64,000 nucleotides of DNA from Dyadobacter sp. CY261 (GTDB lineage Bacteria; Bacteroidota; Bacteroidia; Cytophagales; Spirosomataceae). Position numbers and translations under genes: made by a program. This document shows positions 33,709 to 43,700 of the stretch, in pieces. The notes beneath the pieces were generated by a model, which was given only the letters and a program-made list of their open reading frames with translations, had not been told where the DNA came from and ran no database searches. The stretch lies in NCBI RefSeq assembly GCF_021440085.1, contig NZ_JAKCPW010000009.1, positions 62,001 through 126,000 on the forward strand, in the 5' to 3' direction. Every line of letters begins with the position of its first letter. Position 1 is the first letter of the stretch.

Positions 33709-34159
33709 ATTTGAAATACCATTCGAGAACGCAAGTTAACACATTCGGGAAGGCCAAAAATGTCGCTGGATTTCAAATTAGCATACAATTGCCGACATTT
33801 TCCACAATAATACCATTATCCCTACAACTGACTATTTGTAACCAGTTGACCATCAATATATATAACTTTCACTAAAAACTGCCTCTCTTGCTAAAATTAC
33901 ATTCATTACCGAAACTTGCATTTGGTACTAAGTGGTTTCTACCAATTAAAATTTTACGTTCTAAGGCGATGGCCTGGTTTTTATTCAGAATCAATTACCG
34001 AAGACAAAATGTAGCGATCTTATTTTTATCCTAGAATTACTTTTACCAAACCCCTATAAATCAGTTTTTTACCTCAATTTCAAATTTTATTTATTCAATA
34101 CCGTTATCTTTGCACTTCGGCCATGTGCCTAAAATGATGTTTCACGAAATACAAAATGC
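33709..34159. other. AT-rich intergenic region between moeA and the transglycosylase gene
   Basis: This 451-base divergent gap holds no convincing gene. A 9-base inverted repeat, AAAATGTCG (33757-33765) and CGACATTTT (33793-33801), lies about 50-90 bases upstream of the moeA start. The left arm is part of a 19-base segment also found at 14023-14042. A -7 promoter box for the plus-strand gene is at 34105-34112. No clear TAnnTTTG was found for moeA. Confidence 0.5.
34105..34112 (+). promoter_or_regulatory. -7 promoter box (TATCTTTG) for the lytic transglycosylase gene
   Basis: TATCTTTG matches TAnnTTTG. No good TTTG lies 17-23 bases upstream, where the sequence is AT-rich instead. The transcript would start near 34119, giving a leader of about 40 bases. 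Confidence 0.5.
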
Positions 34160-34939
34160 ATGATTAGACTTATCTTTATGGCCTTCTCAATCGCGATATT
34201 TGGGAAATCCCCGGTGAGCGAGGTGGAGGTGGAAAAGAAGGAACTGAAAGAAATAACAATCATTAATTCAGATCTTCTTGCTATTGACTTCTGTGGCGAA
34301 GCCATTCCATTATCAGAGCTTCGAATCGCCGAGCGATATCAAAACATGATCAGAAATTACGACAATCCCACTTTTCGTAAGCTGATGACCACGACAAAAA
34401 AGAGAATGCGGATTATTGAACCCATTCTCAAGAAGTACGGAGTACCAGCCGATTTTAAGTATATTCCATTGATAGAGAGCGCCATGAAAGACGAGGTAAC
34501 ATCCCGTCGCGGCGCAGGCGGATACTGGCAGCTCATGCCCTCCACCGCAAAATCTCTCGGGCTGGTAATAGATGAAACCAGGGACGACCGCAAACATTTG
34601 GTCAAATCGACCCACGCGGCAGGTAAATACTTGCGTGACTTGTATAAGCAACTGGGTTCCTGGACATTAGTAGCTGCTGCATATAATGCAGGCCCGACGC
34701 ACATCCAAAACCGGATGGACTCGCAGAATAAAGATGATTATTTCAAACTCCGACTCAACTCGGAAACAGCAAGATATCTCTACAAAATCCTTGCTGTGAA
34801 AGAATGGTTCTCCAATCCCGAAAGAAGCCGCGAATGGGGAAGCGGCGACGTGGTAGAGCGACTAGCTGCATTCAAGACAGAGCAGAAAAAAGCGGCAGAG
34901 CTGGCCAAGGCCGAGACCACATCGGAAACCGGATCATAA
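34160..34939 (+). CDS. Lytic transglycosylase (SLT/MltD-like)
   Basis: The 259-residue protein has a soluble-lytic-transglycosylase domain. The catalytic Glu106 is in IPLIESAM, followed by GAGGYWQLMPSTAKSLGL and the substrate-groove segment VAAAYNAGPTHIQNRM. It cleaves the glycan strands of peptidoglycan with formation of 1,6-anhydro-muropeptides. A weak N-terminal hydrophobic segment (LIFMAFSIAIFG) suggests export. No LysM domains follow, unlike full MltD proteins; instead the C-terminus is a charged Lys/Glu-rich tail. It has its own -7 promoter box and stands alone. Confidence 0.9.
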   Translation: MIRLIFMAFSIAIFGKSPVSEVEVEKKELKEITIINSDLLAIDFCGEAIPLSELRIAERYQNMIRNYDNPTFRKLMTTTKKRMRIIEPILKKYGVPADFKYIPLIESAMKDEVTSRRGAGGYWQLMPSTAKSLGLVIDETRDDRKHLVKSTHAAGKYLRDLYKQLGSWTLVAAAYNAGPTHIQNRMDSQNKDDYFKLRLNSETARYLYKILAVKEWFSNPERSREWGSGDVVERLAAFKTEQKKAAELAKAETTSETGS

Positions 34940-35067
34940 TCTCCTTCATTTTATTTGAAAGTTCATGTGAAGAAACGGATACATTATCCTTTTCTTTGTG
35001 TTGTTACGACACGGGCACACTAGCGCCCCCTGAAAACGTTCTTTACTTTAAATACTCACTTTAAGAC

Positions 35068-35511
35068 ATGACAAAAGCGGAAATGATCACCGACAAAGGG
35101 ACAATGCTCATCGAATTTTATGATGAAGATGCCCCGAATACGGTGAAAAATTTTGTTGACCTTTCCAAAAAAGGCTTTTTCGACGGACTGATCTTTCACC
35201 GCGTCATCCCTGACTTCATGGTTCAGGGTGGCGATCCTACCGGCACCGGCCGCGGAGGACCTGGCTACAAAATCGATTGCGAGCTGACCGGCGGTAATCA
35301 ATATCACGACCGCGGTGTGCTTTCGATGGCACACGCCGGACGTAATACCGGTGGTTCACAGTTCTTCATCTGCCATAGCCGTAACAATACTGCGCACCTT
35401 GACAGGAACCATACCTGCTTCGGCCGCGTGGTAGAAGGAGTGGATACGGTTGATTTGATCCGTCAGGGCGACAAGATCCAGAAGATCACGATCATCGAAG
35501 AGCAGGCGTAA
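35068..35511 (+). CDS. Cyclophilin-type peptidyl-prolyl isomerase
   Basis: The 147-residue single-domain cyclophilin has the catalytic Arg in FHRVIPDFMVQGGD, the GTGRGGPGY loop, and the SQFFICH strand of the proline pocket. It speeds cis-trans isomerisation of proline bonds during folding. There is no signal peptide, so this copy is cytoplasmic. The gene is closed by a strong terminator shared with the convergent symporter gene. Confidence 0.94.
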   Translation: MTKAEMITDKGTMLIEFYDEDAPNTVKNFVDLSKKGFFDGLIFHRVIPDFMVQGGDPTGTGRGGPGYKIDCELTGGNQYHDRGVLSMAHAGRNTGGSQFFICHSRNNTAHLDRNHTCFGRVVEGVDTVDLIRQGDKIQKITIIEEQA

Positions 35512-35525
35512 GTCACCACAATAAA

Positions 35526-35565
35526 GCAAAAGGGGGCCGGAATATTGATTCCGGCCCCCTTTTGC
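35526..35565. terminator. Strong bidirectional rho-independent terminator
   Basis: A perfect 16-bp stem, GCAAAAGGGGGCCGGA / TCCGGCCCCCTTTTGC (35526-35541, 35550-35565), has an 8-base loop. T-rich and A-rich segments sit within the base of the stem. It separates the convergent cyclophilin and symporter genes. Confidence 0.88.
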
Positions 35566-35582
35566 TTGTTATCACGGCCATC

Positions 35583-37202
35583 TCACCAGAAATGTGCGTA
35601 CAGAAAAGCAATGATTATGAGTACAACTACGGCACCGATCACAAAGGTACGGTGCGGCATGAACATCGACGCGTCAATAGCAAGGCCTTTCTTTTCGTCA
35701 GGCATTACCAGGCCAAGGACGATCATCACTGCCACACATATCAGGAACACGAGGCCCATACGGTCGAGGAACGGCACCTGGGTCCAGTCGGCGAATGGAA
35801 AGTAGTTGTTATGCATTGCCAGGGCGATGAGGAAGCCACCCACGATCGCAAACAAGGCGCCCGCAGAGTTGGTCCGTTTCCAGAAAAAGCCCATGATAAA
35901 CGAGGCAAAAATACCCGGCGATAAAAGACCGGTCATTTCCTGAATGAATTGGAAGCCACCTTTTTTATCGATTCCCATGTAAGGGGAAACGATAATCGCG
36001 ATGATCATAGAGATGACTACCACGGCGCGGCCAATGCGTACGAGTGTTTTCTCGTCGGCGTTTTTGCCAATATAGTTTTTAAAAATATCCAGTGTAAAGA
36101 TCGTCGAAATACTGTTCGCTTTACCTGCAAGCGACGCAACTACTGCGGCGGTTAATGCGGCGAACGACAACCCTTTAAGACCTGTGGGAAGCAGATTCAG
36201 CAGTACGGGATAAGCCTTATCTGCGTTGATAAGACCATCTTCACCGAGCATTTCGGCCTGAAACATGCCTTTGCTGTACAACGCGTAAGCAGCGATACCG
36301 GGCAATACCACGATTACCGGCATCAATAATTTGAGGAACGCGGCGAAAAGGATACCGTTACGTGCGGTTTTCAGGTCCGCACCCAATGCACGTTGCGTAA
36401 TGTACTGATTACAGCCCCAGTAGTTCAGGTTCACGATCCACATACCACCAAGCAAAACCGCCAAACCGGGAAGCTGCATATAGAAAGGGCTCGATTTGGG
36501 GAAGATCATGTGGAAATGATCGTCGTGATTGTCGCGCATTACTTTGAAACCCTGCACAACACCTTCCACACCTGCATTATCAGACACAAGATTGATAGCA
36601 AGGTAGGTAGTGGCCAATCCACCGATCACCAGGAAGAATACCTGAATTACGTCTGTAAAGCCAATTACTTTCATCCCGCCGATGGTAATGATGATCGCGA
36701 AGAGTGCTAACGCAATCATACAAAACTGGAAATCAAGCCCCGAAATACCCGAAACCGCCAAAGCCCCCAGATAGAGGATCGAAGTAAGGTTAACAAGAAT
36801 GTACAGCGCCAGCCAGAACACGGCCATGATTAAGCTCACCGATTTGTTATATCGCTGGCTCAGGAACTGGGGCATGGTGTAAATCTTATTCTTGAGGTAA
36901 ATAGGCATAAAAAAAACAGCCACAATCACTAATGTAGCTGCTGCCATCCACTCATAGGTCGAAATCCCGAGCCCCATCGAGAAACCATTCCCGGACATCC
37001 CGATAAACTGCTCCGCTGAAATGTTAGAAGCGATCAGCGATGCACCGATCGCCCACCAGGTAAGCGAGCCTTCCGCGAGGAAGAAGTCCTTTGTTGATTC
37101 AACCTTTGATCTTTTCCGCTGATAAATCCAATAACCGTAACCGGAGACTACAATGAAGTAAAAGAAGAAAACGACATAATCCAGTGTTTGTAATTGTTGC
37201 AT
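35583..37202 (-). CDS. Sodium:solute symporter family transporter (SGLT-like)
   Basis: The 539-residue inner-membrane protein has about 14 hydrophobic segments and the sodium/solute symporter layout. The start is DYVVFFFYFIVVSGYG, with the family segments GASLIASNISAEQFIGMSG and LLSPGIFASFIMGFFWKRTN. The KDFFLAEGSLTWWAIG loop is typical of SGLT/sialic-acid/galactose-type members in Bacteroidota. Sodium-coupled import of a sugar or related solute is likely, but the substrate cannot be told. It stands alone on the minus strand. Confidence 0.92.
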   Translation of the reverse strand: MQQLQTLDYVVFFFYFIVVSGYGYWIYQRKRSKVESTKDFFLAEGSLTWWAIGASLIASNISAEQFIGMSGNGFSMGLGISTYEWMAAATLVIVAVFFMPIYLKNKIYTMPQFLSQRYNKSVSLIMAVFWLALYILVNLTSILYLGALAVSGISGLDFQFCMIALALFAIIITIGGMKVIGFTDVIQVFFLVIGGLATTYLAINLVSDNAGVEGVVQGFKVMRDNHDDHFHMIFPKSSPFYMQLPGLAVLLGGMWIVNLNYWGCNQYITQRALGADLKTARNGILFAAFLKLLMPVIVVLPGIAAYALYSKGMFQAEMLGEDGLINADKAYPVLLNLLPTGLKGLSFAALTAAVVASLAGKANSISTIFTLDIFKNYIGKNADEKTLVRIGRAVVVISMIIAIIVSPYMGIDKKGGFQFIQEMTGLLSPGIFASFIMGFFWKRTNSAGALFAIVGGFLIALAMHNNYFPFADWTQVPFLDRMGLVFLICVAVMIVLGLVMPDEKKGLAIDASMFMPHRTFVIGAVVVLIIIAFLYAHFW

Positions 37203-37364
37203 TTCAAATAATAAAATAGATGAATGATTGAGATTGATCAGCTTGGAATGAAACGTACATTATTTTCCGAAAATAGTACAAAATCAAAAAGAATACGATA
37301 ATAACGCCTCTTGTTCTGAAAAGAAGCGCATAAATATAGCCTACAAGCACCTATTCGTAATGCT

Positions 37365-38216
37365 TTACTCTGATATTTTCTTCGAATCTTTAAAATGGTG
37401 CGGGTTCGCAGGACCGTAGGCTTTCCCGAACGAAGACCCTTGCTGCATTTCGGAAATAAACCGTTGCAAGCCAGCATCTTTACGAAAAAGCAACCAGTAA
37501 GAAACCTCCATCCCAGCCGTCATGTAGGCAGCCATAACGTGCTTTTGGTCACCTTCAAAAAACTCCCGCATGGTCGATATGTCTTTGAGTAAAAGCAGGT
37601 CACGCCCGTTGCGGGTGTAGTAACGCCATTCGTAACGGTAGGCCTTATAGCGCTCTTTCGGCTCCTTTTCGGACACGAAACGCCTGTCGAGCATAAGTGC
37701 GAGACCTTCGTTGAACCATTGGGGGATGTCGGTGGTCGTTTTCCACCAGCCGATCTGCCCGAGCAGTTCGATATGGCTCATTTCATGGGCGACCACATCG
37801 GTGTTCATGTCCTGCGCATTAAGAATAACATAGGAGTTTCCCCAGGGTGTGCCGATGCTGCATCCAGCCCCCTCGGTGCTGCTGCAATATGTCTGGTATT
37901 CCTGCGGGGTTTGGCAGATGATGATCTTCGGGTTGGATTTCCTGCCGTTGTAAAATGAATCGACCCTTGCCTCAGCCTGGGCTACGCTGCTTTTGAGGCT
38001 GCTATATTTCTTGCTGGAAATGCCTGGGCTGAAATAAAGCTTTCCATTTTCAGATTTGAAGCTCGACAGCGAGATTAACTCGCAATAGAGTATTTGAGGG
38101 TAAAGGAAAAAGAGGCTGCCCAACAGGATGATTAATCCGGTCAGAAGAAATTTGGTGACTTTCCGGATGGGCTGGGAGTTCAAAAGAAGAGTATTTTTCG
38201 CCACGAAGAACACCAT
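37365..38216 (-). CDS. Membrane-anchored HExxH metallopeptidase-like protein
   Basis: The product has one N-terminal membrane segment (KFLLTGLIILLGSLFFLYP) and a periplasmic domain. The zinc motif HEMSHIEL is followed about 25 residues later by PQWFNEGLALML, whose Glu is the third ligand in gluzincin (MA-clan) peptidases. No close family can be named. The frame opens with TTG at 38240, but ATG at 38216 (283 residues) is more likely. That ATG lies in the loop of a perfect 12-bp hairpin (38200-38234), and starts further inside are also possible. It follows purH by 25 bases on the same strand and may be co-transcribed. The substrate is unknown. Confidence 0.75.
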   Translation of the reverse strand: MVFFVAKNTLLLNSQPIRKVTKFLLTGLIILLGSLFFLYPQILYCELISLSSFKSENGKLYFSPGISSKKYSSLKSSVAQAEARVDSFYNGRKSNPKIIICQTPQEYQTYCSSTEGAGCSIGTPWGNSYVILNAQDMNTDVVAHEMSHIELLGQIGWWKTTTDIPQWFNEGLALMLDRRFVSEKEPKERYKAYRYEWRYYTRNGRDLLLLKDISTMREFFEGDQKHVMAAYMTAGMEVSYWLLFRKDAGLQRFISEMQQGSSFGKAYGPANPHHFKDSKKISE

Positions 38217-38234
38217 CGCGGCGTTCTTCGTGGC
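38200..38234 (-). promoter_or_regulatory. Perfect 12-bp hairpin between purH and the metallopeptidase gene
   Basis: GCCACGAAGAAC (38200-38211) is repeated inverted at 38223-38234 with an 11-base loop. It starts 8 bases after the purH stop on the minus strand and has no T-run, so it is not a standard terminator. The likely ATG of the next gene is in its loop. Confidence 0.6.
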
Positions 38235-38241
38235 AATCAAA

Positions 38242-39777
38242 TTAATGCTTAAAGTGGCGAACGCCCGTAGTAACCATCGCTACGCCATTCGCATTGCAAT
38301 AATCGACCGAATCCTTATCACGGATAGAACCGCCCGGCTGAACCACGGCAGTAATGCCGGCGTGGTGCGCAATTTCTACACAATCAGCAAAAGGGAAGAA
38401 TGCATCTGAAGCCATTACCGCACCGTTCAGGTCAAAACCGAATGCTTTCGCTTTCTCGATCGCCTGACGCAATGCATCCACGCGTGAAGTTTGCCCCGTA
38501 CCGCTCGCCAGCAATTGATTTTCTTTTGCCAAAACGATGGTATTGGATTTCGTATGCTTGCAAACTTTCAATGCAAATTCAAGCGCTGTCACTTCACCGG
38601 CGCTAGGCGCCTTTTCGGTTACAGTAGTGAATTGCGCAGCCACTTCCGTTGCCAGGTCTTTATCCTGCACCAAAACACCATTCAAAATGGTTTTGAACAT
38701 CACCTGAGGCAATTCCACAGCATTGCGCTTCAACAGAATGCGGTTCTTTTTGGATTTCAACAGTTGCAATGCTTCATCATCATAAGCAGGCGCGATCAGG
38801 ATTTCCATGAACAATTTGTTCAACTCCTCAGCAGTAGCCAGATCGACTTTTGCATTGGTGATTACCACACCTCCGAAAGCAGAAACCGGGTCGCACGCCA
38901 GCGCATTGTCATATGCTTCCTTAGCGGTGGGCGCTGTGGCTATCCCGCATGCGTTGGTATGCTTGATAATGGCAAATGTAGGCTCCGCGTCAGCGAACTC
39001 GTCGATCAGGCTCACGCACGCGTCGACGTCCACGAGGTTATTATATGAAAGCTCTTTTCCGTGCAGTTTATCAAAAATACCGGCGAGGTCGCCATAGTAT
39101 TTTGCGCTTTGATGCGGGTTTTCGCCGTAACGCAGTGTTTGAGAAGTTAGGTTGGTGAAATCGAAGAGTTCTTTATCGGTCGTTTCCTTTCCGGCAGTGA
39201 AAAAGCTGTTGATCGCTCCGTCGTAATGCGACGAAACGCCGAAAGCCAGGCCTGCATAATAGCGGCGGTCCTCGATGTCAGTCTCTCCTGCTTTAGCATT
39301 GAGCAGCTCAACAACCTCGGCATACTGGCTGCGCGAAGAAACGATCAATGTATCTTTAAAATTTTTGGCCGTTGCGCGGATCAGGGAAATACCGCCAATG
39401 TCTATTTTCTCGATGATATCCTCCTCGCTTGCGCCGGATGCCACTGTTTCCTCGAAAGGATAAAGATCCACAACCACCATATCGATGGCAGGGATATTGT
39501 ATTGTGCCGCCTGTGCCACATCACCGGCGTCATCGCGGCGGTAAAGGATGCCACCCATGATCGCCGGGTGCAGTGTTTTGACACGACCTCCGAAGATCGA
39601 AGGATAGCCTGTCAGCTCCTCGGCAGCAGTAACGGGAATGTTGAGATTTTCAATGAAAGTCTGCGTTCCCCCAGTCGAGTACAGCTTCACGCCGTTGTGG
39701 TGCAGGAGGCGAACCAAAGGCTCAAGTCCGTCTTTGTAGTAAACAGAAATCAGCGCGGATTGGATTTTTTTAGACAT
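38242..39777 (-). CDS. purH: Bifunctional AICAR transformylase / IMP cyclohydrolase (PurH)
   Basis: The 511-residue enzyme performs the last two steps of IMP synthesis. The N-terminal cyclohydrolase domain (about 1-190) includes STGGTQTFIENL and GGRVKTLHPAIMGGIL. The C-terminal transformylase domain has LRYGENPHQSAKYY, IIKHTNACG, DPVSAFGGVV and the C-terminal GGSIRDKDSVDYCN-x-GVAMVTTGVRHFKH motif. Its length is normal for the family. It is the first gene of a possible two-gene unit with the HExxH peptidase and is divergent from the SDR at 39953. Confidence 0.97.
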   Translation of the reverse strand: MSKKIQSALISVYYKDGLEPLVRLLHHNGVKLYSTGGTQTFIENLNIPVTAAEELTGYPSIFGGRVKTLHPAIMGGILYRRDDAGDVAQAAQYNIPAIDMVVVDLYPFEETVASGASEEDIIEKIDIGGISLIRATAKNFKDTLIVSSRSQYAEVVELLNAKAGETDIEDRRYYAGLAFGVSSHYDGAINSFFTAGKETTDKELFDFTNLTSQTLRYGENPHQSAKYYGDLAGIFDKLHGKELSYNNLVDVDACVSLIDEFADAEPTFAIIKHTNACGIATAPTAKEAYDNALACDPVSAFGGVVITNAKVDLATAEELNKLFMEILIAPAYDDEALQLLKSKKNRILLKRNAVELPQVMFKTILNGVLVQDKDLATEVAAQFTTVTEKAPSAGEVTALEFALKVCKHTKSNTIVLAKENQLLASGTGQTSRVDALRQAIEKAKAFGFDLNGAVMASDAFFPFADCVEIAHHAGITAVVQPGGSIRDKDSVDYCNANGVAMVTTGVRHFKH

Positions 39778-39952
39778 TGTGCAATGTTTGCTCTAAGATT
39801 ACAAATGCGGGATTTTGCTTACTTTCGGTATTTCGGCTCGTCCCATGTTGAAAAATAAACCGCAAAGATAGCCGAAAAATCAACGAAGTAAGAAGCGGAG
39901 CGCACGAAAATCAAAACGTTATCATTCTGAAACCAAGTTTAAAAATACGACT

Positions 39953-40741
39953 ATGAACCTCGACCTGACCGGAAAAACAGCGCTTGTGTGCGGAAGTACC
40001 CAAGGCATTGGGCTTGCATCCGCCGTAGAAATCGCATTGCTCGGTGCCAATGTGACCCTTGTAGCACGAAACGAAGAAAAACTCCGCGAGGCCGTCGAAG
40101 ATCTGGACACTTCTCTTGGTCAGCTTCACCGGTACATCGTGGCCGATTTCTCGGATCACGAAAATGTTAAATCGGCCATTGAAAATTACCTTCGGCTATG
40201 TCCGGACGTCCATATACTCGTTAATAACACGGGTGGCCCGTCGGGCGGTCCGATCATCGAAGCAGAGACCGATCAGTTTTTAAAAACCTTTCAAATGCAC
40301 GTGATCAATAACCAGTTTCTCGTGCAGGCCGTGGTTCCGTCGATGAAAAAAGAAGGTTTCGGGCGCATTGTCAATATTATCAGCACGTCTGTAAAGCAGC
40401 CTATCATCGGGCTCGGCGTGTCCAATACCATTCGAGGGGCGGTGGCAAGCTGGGCAAAAACGCTTTCGCTCGAACTCGGGCAGTTTGGGATTACTGTCAA
40501 CAATGTGCTGCCTGGCTACACCGAAACGGCTCGTTTAGATTCCGTTTTTGAAATGCGCAGCAAAAGCCAGGGCAAAACGAAGGAACAGGTCGCCGACGAA
40601 TTGAAGGCCAGCATTCCCATCCGGCGTTTCAGCGAGGCGAAAGAAGTGGCTGCGGCTGTGGCGTTTTTCACGAGCCCCGCTGCGGGAAGCATTAGCGGCG
40701 TAAGTTTGGCTGTCGACGGCGGCAGAACGGAGAGTTTATAA
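39953..40741 (+). CDS. SDR-family protein with altered catalytic tetrad (BKR-like, atypical)
   Basis: The 262-residue protein has the SDR fold. The cofactor motif is CGSTQGIG instead of TGxxxGIG (residues 13-20), with NNTGGPSGGP after the fourth strand. Where the classical Tyr-x3-Lys should stand it reads GLGVSNTIRGAV, so the Tyr is replaced by Ser and the Lys by Arg. A known subgroup of BKR-like SDRs (cd05344 as I recall) shows the same lack of a perfect catalytic site. It may bind NAD(P) without classical oxidoreductase chemistry, or use other residues. The gene stands alone, divergent from purH and ending 7 bases from the convergent VCBS gene. Confidence 0.85.
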   Translation: MNLDLTGKTALVCGSTQGIGLASAVEIALLGANVTLVARNEEKLREAVEDLDTSLGQLHRYIVADFSDHENVKSAIENYLRLCPDVHILVNNTGGPSGGPIIEAETDQFLKTFQMHVINNQFLVQAVVPSMKKEGFGRIVNIISTSVKQPIIGLGVSNTIRGAVASWAKTLSLELGQFGITVNNVLPGYTETARLDSVFEMRSKSQGKTKEQVADELKASIPIRRFSEAKEVAAAVAFFTSPAAGSISGVSLAVDGGRTESL

Positions 40742-40748
40742 TCAGGAA

Positions 40749-43700
40749 TTACATTTTATTGATTTTGAATAAAACCGGCGCAGCGTTATTAACGAGGTTG
40801 ATCAGGTAAGGCTTGCCTTGAATACTGATCGGGCTGATCTGTTTCACTTCGCCGTCCAGGGCAAAGCCGCTCTGTTTTCCGAGCAGCACATCGAACTGCA
40901 TATTTCCCTTATTGATCAACACATTACCACGGCAAGCATCGAGCGCACCTAGCTGCGGGATGAAGTGCGTGAAGTTACCGCCAACAATCAGGTCGGGTTT
41001 GCCGTCTCCGTTTACATCCTCGCTTTGGATGGCATTCAGGCAGGAGATCTGAGCCAGGTGGGGCAAAGGGACTATTTTAAAATTCCCTTTGCCATCATTC
41101 ACGGCCACCGCCGACTGCACGTAATTGACCGATTTCTCCACCGCCGATTGCAGCAGATCGCCTGGAAACAAGTCCTGGATGGTCAGCACGGCGTATTCGG
41201 AGTGTTTGATGCTCTTCTTTTTCAGAAATGGAAATTGTGTTGTTAATTCTCGTTTTAGCAAAATGGGCAGGTCTTTGGAATCGACGCTCTTGGAAATGAC
41301 TTTTTCAATGGTACCGTTTTTGTTAAAATCATTGATCCACATTTTAAGCGGCGTCGTGGTGCTGGCTTTCAAAGAGAAATTTTCCCCGATATTGCCCAGG
41401 ACAAAATCCACGTCACTGTCACCATCCAAATCCGTAACCTTTAGCGCGCCCCAGAATCCGGAGTAATTTTCCAGACCCGATTTCAACTTAATAAAACGGC
41501 CATTTGCATATTTGAAAACCACCGGGGCCATCCAATCTCCAACGAGGACCAGCTCCTTTGTTTTGTCACCATCCACATCCGTCCAGGCTGCGTCCCGAAC
41601 CATCCCTACTCTCGACAGTTCAGGCGCAACAGACTTGCCCATTTCCTTGAATGCTCCCTTCCCATCATTCGCGTAGATATAGCTGACGGGGTTAGAGCCA
41701 TACTCGCGCGGCACGCTACGACTACCCACAAACAGGTCCAGGTCGCCGTCGCTATCATAATCATGAGCGATAATGACGGCCGTATTCATCGCATTAGCAG
41801 GGAAAGCCTTGCTATCAAGGGCAAAATTGCCTTTCCCGTCATTCAGATAAAGTCTCGTAGGAAGGTCGGGACTTGCTTTGGTGCTTTCGTTGCCGCCACC
41901 GCCTACTACCAGATCGGAATCTCCGTCCCCATCTGCATCGAAAAATAATGCAGCAGTATCTTCAATTCCGGGGAGATCGGGGAATGCTTTCTGAATTGAT
42001 CTTAAAAACTGACCATTTTTTTGCAAATAAAGCTGCCCGCCCTGGCCTTTGGCTCCGCAGATATAAATATCCTCGGCGCCATCGCCATTCACATCGCCGA
42101 TAGCCGCCTTAGGCCCTTCCCGGGACAGCATTACCGGGATATTTCTTTCATTGTAAAAATCCTCGTATTTGTTTTCCTGATGCCCCTCAAGTCCCTTTAC
42201 ATTCATCAGCGTCAGCAATGTTGGTTGGCTTGAATTAGCACTTATCACGGATTCCTTGGCCGCTTTCATTTCAAATTGCAATGTCGTATCCGGCCTGATA
42301 TCCCTCCGAACGGTTATTTTATGATCGGGCCACCGCACCAGCACCGAATCGATACGACCGATCGTCCCCAAACCAATCGTGACAGGATATTCCGTGCTCG
42401 ATTGAAACCCGTGCGACGGATTGACCTGCTTAGTAAAAACCTGATTGCCAGCATATACCTCCACTTTCGAGCCAATCGCATGCGTATTCATTCCCTTTCC
42501 TTTCAAGTCGAACCTGATGTAATGCCCACGGTTCTTCCGGCTGTCCGATCTGTTCTTATATATAAAACACGGCTCATTCACATTGTTGACGACCAGGTCG
42601 AGGTCGCCGTCATTGTCCAGGTCGGCATAAGCCGCCCCGTTGGAAAACGATGCCTTATTGAACCCGAATTCCTTTCCTTTTTCCGCGAACCGGAGATTGC
42701 CTTCGTTGTGGAAAAAATTGTTGAAAATGGGCGTCGACGGCATCCGGTCGATGATATCTTGCATATTCTCCTTTTCTCCGGAAAGCACCATTTTCTGCGT
42801 CACTTCGTTGGCGAAGAAATCGATAAAATCCTGGTCGAGAATGTCGTGGTAAATGCCGTTGCAGATGTAAATGTCGGTTTGGGTATCATTATCCGCATCA
42901 AAAAGCAACGCACCCCAGCTCCAATCGCTCGCCGCCACGCCCGAGTAATTCGCGATCTCGCTGAATGTCCCGTCCTGGTTGTTGAGTTGCAAGCTGTTCT
43001 GCATGTATTGATTATAGAAACCCTTCTCTTTTTTCAAGTTAAAGAGATAATGGTTCTCGAAAGATGTGGTCGTTTTATAACGATACTCGTCACGCGGGAG
43101 CATATCCGTGGTGAACAACTCCGGGTAGCCATCGTTATTAACATCCGCCATATCCGCCCCCATCGAGGCCAGACTCGTGTGCTTGATGCGTTTTTCGAGC
43201 TCCTCGGAAAACGTCCCGTCTTTTTGATTGATATATAGGTAATCCCGTTCATAAAAGTCGTTGCAGATATAAATATCGGGATACATATCGCCGTTGATAT
43301 CACCTACCGTCACACCCAGCCCGAAGCCAATCAGGCTGCCGTAAATCCCTGCTTCTTCGCTTACATCCACGAAATGCCCGCTGTCATTGCGCATCAACTT
43401 AGCGCCTCCTCCTTTCAGAAAATCCTTCACCGGCCAGTCTTTGGCGCGCAGGTTACGATCGTTGGCATAATTGAGGGTATTGACTGGAATAAAACTGTTG
43501 TTGAGAATGTAACAGTCCAGGTCGCCGTCGAGATCGTAGTCGAGAAATGCGGCCTGTGTTGTATAGCCCGCCTCGTCGAGGCCGTATTTTTTGGCCGATT
43601 CTGTGAAAGTAAGGTCACCATTGTTGATATACAGGGAGTTGCCCTGTTTATTCACAAACTTCTGGTAACCCGCATTGCAAACGTAAATGTCCAGCAGATT

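Noticed and set aside
37238..37477. Open frame of 79 residues on the minus strand, Cys/Arg-rich
   Set aside because: It overlaps the 3' end of the HExxH peptidase gene in another frame and extends into AT-rich intergenic DNA; nothing supports it.
42276..43238. Open frame of 320 residues on the plus strand
   Set aside because: It is antisense to the VCBS/ASPIC lipoprotein gene. The repeated Asp/Gly codons of that gene leave the opposite frame open by chance.
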